A DNA stretch of 11,460 bases from NCBI GenBank assembly GCA_004151065.3, contig NWUY0303901592.1, forward strand, positions 1 to 11,460, given 5' to 3'. The notes under the pieces are model-generated. The model was given only the letters and a program-made list of their open reading frames with translations. It made no database searches and was not told where the DNA came from. This stretch comes from Larix sibirica. Lineage: Eukaryota > Streptophyta > Pinopsida > Pinales > Pinaceae. Positions 8,518-11,460 of this stretch are shown one piece after another (within the stretch, counting starts at the first letter, position 1; each line of letters begins with the position of its first letter). The position numbers and the translations under genes were made by a program.

Positions 8518-8723
8518 ATTTGGAACCTCCCTTTCCAAGACCTCCTACTTCTGCCCAAACTGCACAGAGGATGATTGTTGGAGCTCTGCGAAGCCAAGGA
8601 CTGACCAAAGGGGTGTCTGTCAAGTCTAGTTTTAATGATATTCAAAAACAAGAGGAGGAAAGAAGGGATCGGATACTGATGCGACAAAGGTTGCGGGATG
8701 AAGCTTGGGGCACAGATGACTAA
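8518..8723 (+). CDS. Terminal exon, R3HCC1/R3HCC1L-like C-terminus (partial)
   Basis: This is the last coding exon of a split gene. It encodes 68 residues after the acceptor at 8517 and ends at TAA 8721-8723. The open frame reaches back to an ATG at 8499, but that ATG lies between the branch point and the acceptor, so the first six codons are treated as intron. The peptide begins DLEPPFPRPPTSAQTAQRM, continues through IVGALRSQGL, and closes with a charged, probably helical segment (QEEERRDRI then MRQRLRDEAWG). Animal R3HCC1L proteins, as recalled, end similarly: a Pro-rich RPxTSAxxAxRLVIGAL element, a charged helix and a final acidic Trp motif. That family pairs an R3H nucleic-acid-binding domain with an RRM-like fold and is poorly characterised. 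The R3H and RRM-like exons must lie upstream, outside the window or missed. Composition here is less AT-rich than the flanks, and there is no internal stop or frameshift. Exon status is fairly sure, family assignment moderately so. Confidence 0.65.
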
Positions 8724-9157
8724 AGTACATTGCTGAAACGTTTTATCTCTGTTTCAAGTGATAGAAAAGCTATGGGAATAGCGCTCAGTGGTATTCTGTG
8801 CTATTGTGTTTTGAGTTATGTTTATATAAAAATTCCAATTAGGCTATTGCTACCTGCGTTATCATATTTATCCGATGTATCTTTTCTTGGTAAAAACAAT
8901 TCCAATGAGCATGTCTCAGTTTAACATGTTTGCAACGTATTCTTTCAGAAAGGCTTATCATTTCAGAAAAGCTACTTTATGAAACCTAGTAATTAATACT
9001 AGTGATTTTGTATTGAAAAGTGGTATTTTGTTAGACAATAGCTACAACCTCAACAAACCAAAATTGTTTTACTGGTAAGGTTCTGGAATTATAAGCTGTC
9101 CACCAGCGTTCCATTCTCACTGTGGTCTGCCGAACCTGAATGGCACACTGATACAAA

Positions 9158-9179
9158 GGGCTGGGGCTGGGGCTGGGGG
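9158..9179 (+). other. G-quadruplex motif
   Basis: Four guanine runs of 3, 4, 4 and 5 are separated by three identical CT loops. That fits the canonical quadruplex pattern with very short loops, which usually gives a stable fold. It lies on the coding strand about 430 bases after the stop of the R3HCC1L-like exon, so it would be present in RNA if the 3' UTR extends this far. CCC at about 9184-9188 could compete by duplex pairing. Another pair of G runs follows at about 9264-9276. Confidence 0.7.
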
Positions 9180-9301
9180 AAAAGCCCTGGAGATTTTGGC
9201 ATATCCATATGAAACTGGCATCTTGCTGAAGGACAGTATTATGTGGTATGTGGTGCAGCCCCGTTGGGGGTTGGGGATGTGTTTCTAAGAACATTTTCTA
9301 A

Positions 9302-9307
9302 AATAAA
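9302..9307 (+). terminator. Candidate poly(A) signal
   Basis: AATAAA lies about 580 bases past the stop of the terminal exon, followed within 40 bases by TTGATCTTGTACA-type sequence. Other AATAAA words occur at 9636-9641, near 9765 and near 10095, so the choice is uncertain. Confidence 0.3.
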
Positions 9308-9320
9308 ACTGTGCATGTCT

Positions 9321-10400
9321 TAAATTCAGCAATTTGATCTTGTACATACTCAATTTGTTGCCTGCTATTACTCATTCAGTTTAAAACCAATTTTTCGAGT
9401 AATTCATGTTTTAGTCTTTAGCAAGTTCTAGGAGGGAACAAATGGGATCTTTCTTGTAACTATTTGGGCCAAGTTCCCAAGTGAACTGCCTCTTTTTATC
9501 TATATGAATTCATCCAGAAAAATGAGACAACTTTGGGTATATTCATATACCGTTGCATTATAGAACTAGAGTAGAGCAAAGAAAACACACCTTTTTCGTT
9601 TTGAACTCGTTCAGTAATTATCTGCAGTTACATAAAATAAATTTGTTGTGGACCTTTGTCATTTTGTCCCTTGATTTTGAAGGTGGTTGTGAAATCGTAT
9701 GTTTATTTGCAATTTTGATTTATACATTTGCATGCCCATGATATTTTAGATACCATTAGCATGAATAAACAAATGACTTTGCTTTAGTTAAAAGTGTTTC
9801 CTGTATGCTTTCTTCATGTTCCTCCAATAGCTTGCTCTTTTGATATTGGGCTTTTCACTGTTATAATTGGTATTTAGGCATTGTGATGCCGAAAAGGATA
9901 CACCTCTGCAATATCAAAATAACACAATGGAAACACGCAACTATATTCTACAGCATCAGAAGCAGAATTAAACTACCCAATAGATTTCTAACTGTATTGT
10001 ATCTCCATTTAGCTTTTATATCCATTGGTTGAAAATCTCACACATATTTGTAATGAACTGAATTGTGTTCATGTCTTTCTTACCTTTTAATTTAAAAATA
10101 AAGAGTTATAACAAAATATATGAAAAGTTACCATGGTTCAACTTCAAACATCAAATGATCTCTTGCCTTGTTGTTACTCATAATTAACTTTATATTAGTG
10201 GTATTTAATAACATATATACCCAACTAACGCAAAGTCAAATTAGTGTCATTTTCAACCCATTGTCGTTGTAGGTGAAGGTGAAGCTGGAGCATGTAGTAC
10301 TACCTTGCTACGAATCTGTGGGAAATGGCGATTTATCGTCCAAAAAGTATGAATTTGGTTATCCATGTAGGACAAAGCTATTTAGAAAATGTTGAGAATA
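9321..10400. other. Gene-free stretch
   Basis: It is AT-rich with no recognisable gene, RNA or repeat. The frame at 9553-9741 is hydrophobic, but nothing in it matches a known family. Near 10270 a pyrimidine stretch ending GTTGTAG is followed by a short less AT-rich run (10273-10350), which is acceptor-like but has no convincing exon behind it. Confidence 0.4.
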
Positions 10401-10401
10401 A

Positions 10402-10600
10402 AACTCTTATTAGTCCCTGCCTTTCGGTGGCAAGGACTATATAAATTGGTATGTGATTTTCTTCATTTTTATTACATGTAAATCAATGTGTTTTATGTAT
10501 TTTTAACCTAAGTTTCTATCATTTTTCATTGAAATGTGAACCATCTTCTAAGCAAAGTCAGGCCTTATTTGGACTCATATTGAGGCAACTCTTATTAGTC
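10402..10600. repeat. 14-bp dispersed direct repeat
   Basis: AACTCTTATTAGTC occurs at 10402-10415 and 10587-10600, each preceded by a TTGAG word. The two sites are 185 bases apart. Only the first carries the hairpin and TATA-like box. Confidence 0.6.
10411..10439. repeat. Hairpin next to TATA-like box
   Basis: TAGTCC (10411-10416) pairs with GGACTA (10434-10439) and TGCC (10418-10421) pairs with GGCA (10429-10432), with one C/A mismatch between them and a seven-base loop TTTCGGT. The 3' arm overlaps TATATAAA (10438-10445). A compact stem beside a TATA box would suit an LTR promoter or a small transcribed foldback; neither is shown. Confidence 0.6.
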
Positions 10601-10696
10601 AATAGTTTGATATATTTCAACTTGTATATCATTGTATCGATGTATTGTAGTTAGGCAAATTAGTATATCATTGTAATATTAAACTCATAGATGAAT

Positions 10697-10721
10697 TAAT
10701 GTTAACTTTGAGTTAACATTA
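10697..10721. repeat. Perfect 11-bp-arm palindrome
   Basis: TAATGTTAACT (10697-10707) and AGTTAACATTA (10711-10721) are exact reverse complements around a three-base TTG spacer. It could be a cruciform or RNA hairpin, or a dyad binding site built on two GTTAAC words. Surrounding sequence is plain AT-rich DNA. Confidence 0.85.
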
Positions 10722-10793
10722 GTTTTCTAACATTTTATGTTATAATTATTATTCATACAATGAGCATCTTGCTATGTTGTTGGTGGTGGTGGC

Positions 10794-10851
10794 AGTGTGC
10801 ATGTTGGACATGTGATACTATGGTAATGTGCATGATAGACATGTGTGTCAT
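10794..10851. repeat. 31-bp imperfect tandem repeat
   Basis: AGTGTGCATGTTGGACATGTG near 10794 is followed about 31 bases later by AATGTGCATGATAGACATGTG near 10825. A GGT trinucleotide run lies just before it (about 10781-10790). Confidence 0.6.
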
Positions 10852-10995
10852 CGACCCTTAGGAATTCGACCGCCTCTCATGGCAATGTATCACTTGTGTT
10901 GTATGTATGAATGTACCTGTATCGCATGTACAACATTCATACGACCCTTAGGGATTCCACCTCTCACGATAGCGTATCACATGTACAACATTCAT
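10852..10995. repeat. 90-bp offset direct repeat, second copy shorter
   Basis: CGACCCTTAGGAATTCGACC at 10852 recurs as CGACCCTTAGGGATTCCACC at 10942. Both continue with CTCTCA and GTATCAC words. TGTACAACATTCAT ends both units (10927-10940 and 10982-10995), but the second copy lacks about 36 bases from the middle. The exact reverse complement of this 14-mer occurs at 11076-11089, giving an inverted relation as well. Confidence 0.7.
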
Positions 10996-10999
10996 TAGA

Positions 11000-11460
11000 A
11001 ATAGTAAGAATGACGTACCCATCTAATGGTGATCGATGGGATCTAGAAATGGTATTGAGACAATCCAACTCTTGCATGAATGTTGTACAACTTTGGATCT
11101 GTTTTCCAATTCTTTTTTCATACAATATGTAGAGTTTTCACTTTGATTCAGAACAAGAAGAGTATCCCCTTGATTTAGTTGTACATATCAGTTGGTAAGT
11201 CCTAAGCTCCAACTTGTGCTTAAGCTTGAATAATAAAACTCTATTCAACTCTTCTAATTTTGAAAGGATTCTTATTGTCACAACAGGGCATTATATAGAA
11301 CACTAGAGTGATAACATTTCAAAATCTAGAATGGTATTCAAAAAAAAGTTGTAGAAACCCTTCCCATTCCCACTCCCATAAAAGATTTCAAAGAGAAACC
11401 CTTCCCATTCCTATACCTTTTCTACCTTTTCAATCCTATCCCAAGTTGTTCTTAAGGGGG
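11000..11460. other. Gene-free right edge with a 17-bp direct repeat
   Basis: GAAACCCTTCCCATTCC occurs at 11354-11370 and 11395-11411 (offset 41) in a pyrimidine-rich stretch. No gene or RNA was recognised. The frame at 10911-11132 overlaps the 90-bp repeats and is judged chance. Confidence 0.6.

Larger units (their letters stand above)
8724..9320 (+). other. Probable 3' UTR and flank of the R3HCC1L-like gene
   Basis: This non-coding stretch follows the stop codon. It contains the G-quadruplex motif at 9158-9179 and ends near an AATAAA at 9302-9307 followed by T/G-rich sequence. Frames at 8730-8924 (plus) and 9031-9294 (minus) are open but resemble no known protein. The true poly(A) site could be nearer the stop, since plant signals are loose. 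Confidence 0.35.

Noticed and set aside
9031-9294. Minus-strand 87-codon frame
   Set aside because: Its SPSPSPS stretch is simply the reverse of the G-rich repeat, and no domain or splice structure supports it.
1-11460. Search by eye for tRNA genes, plant initiator-tRNA primer binding sites, CRISPR-like arrays and rRNA
   Set aside because: No cloverleaf, no TGGTATCAGAGC-type primer site on either strand, and no regularly spaced identical repeats were found. GCTCTGATAAGC near 4040 is part of the gag remnant.

Overview
This window looks like nuclear DNA of a land plant, most likely a gymnosperm with a large, repeat-rich genome. That is inferred from the AT-rich composition, the near-total lack of long open frames, decayed LTR-retrotransposon sequence with a plant Ty3/Gypsy-type gag remnant, and one short exon with plant-style splice signals in a sea of non-coding DNA. 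No bacterial gene structure, rRNA, tRNA or CRISPR array was seen. The species cannot be named from the sequence alone.

Layout. Positions 1-3440 are repeat-derived: a foldback at the left edge, a 69-bp tandem duplication (282-419), a 107-bp tandem duplication (698-911), a 371-bp tandem duplication (1469-2210) built from a much older, degenerate motif of about 45-60 bp that can be traced from about 1437 to 2950, and a strong hairpin at 3405-3439. Positions 3500-4660 hold a broken retrotransposon gag on the minus strand (3730-4296), flanked by a perfect 16-bp inverted repeat. Two minus-strand TATA-like boxes (1275-1281 and 6193-6200) sit in sequence that reads like LTR U3/R on the same strand as gag. 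Positions 7079-7454 carry a diverged direct duplication.

The one credible host gene piece is a terminal coding exon at 8518-8723 on the plus strand. It has a branch-point-like CTGAC, a pyrimidine-rich tract and an AG acceptor, and encodes 68 residues that resemble the C-terminus of the R3HCC1/R3HCC1L family. If this is right, the 8.5 kb to its left is mostly or wholly one long intron filled with old retroelements, and what follows is 3' UTR and flank. A strong G-quadruplex motif lies about 430 bp after the stop and a candidate poly(A) signal about 580 bp after it.

Positions 9320-11460 contain no recognisable gene. They hold a hairpin next to a TATA-like box, a near-perfect palindrome, and short direct and inverted repeats. 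All of the other short open frames in the window look like chance frames. One pair in the 371-bp repeats is conserved between copies but shows almost only amino-acid-changing differences, which argues against coding.
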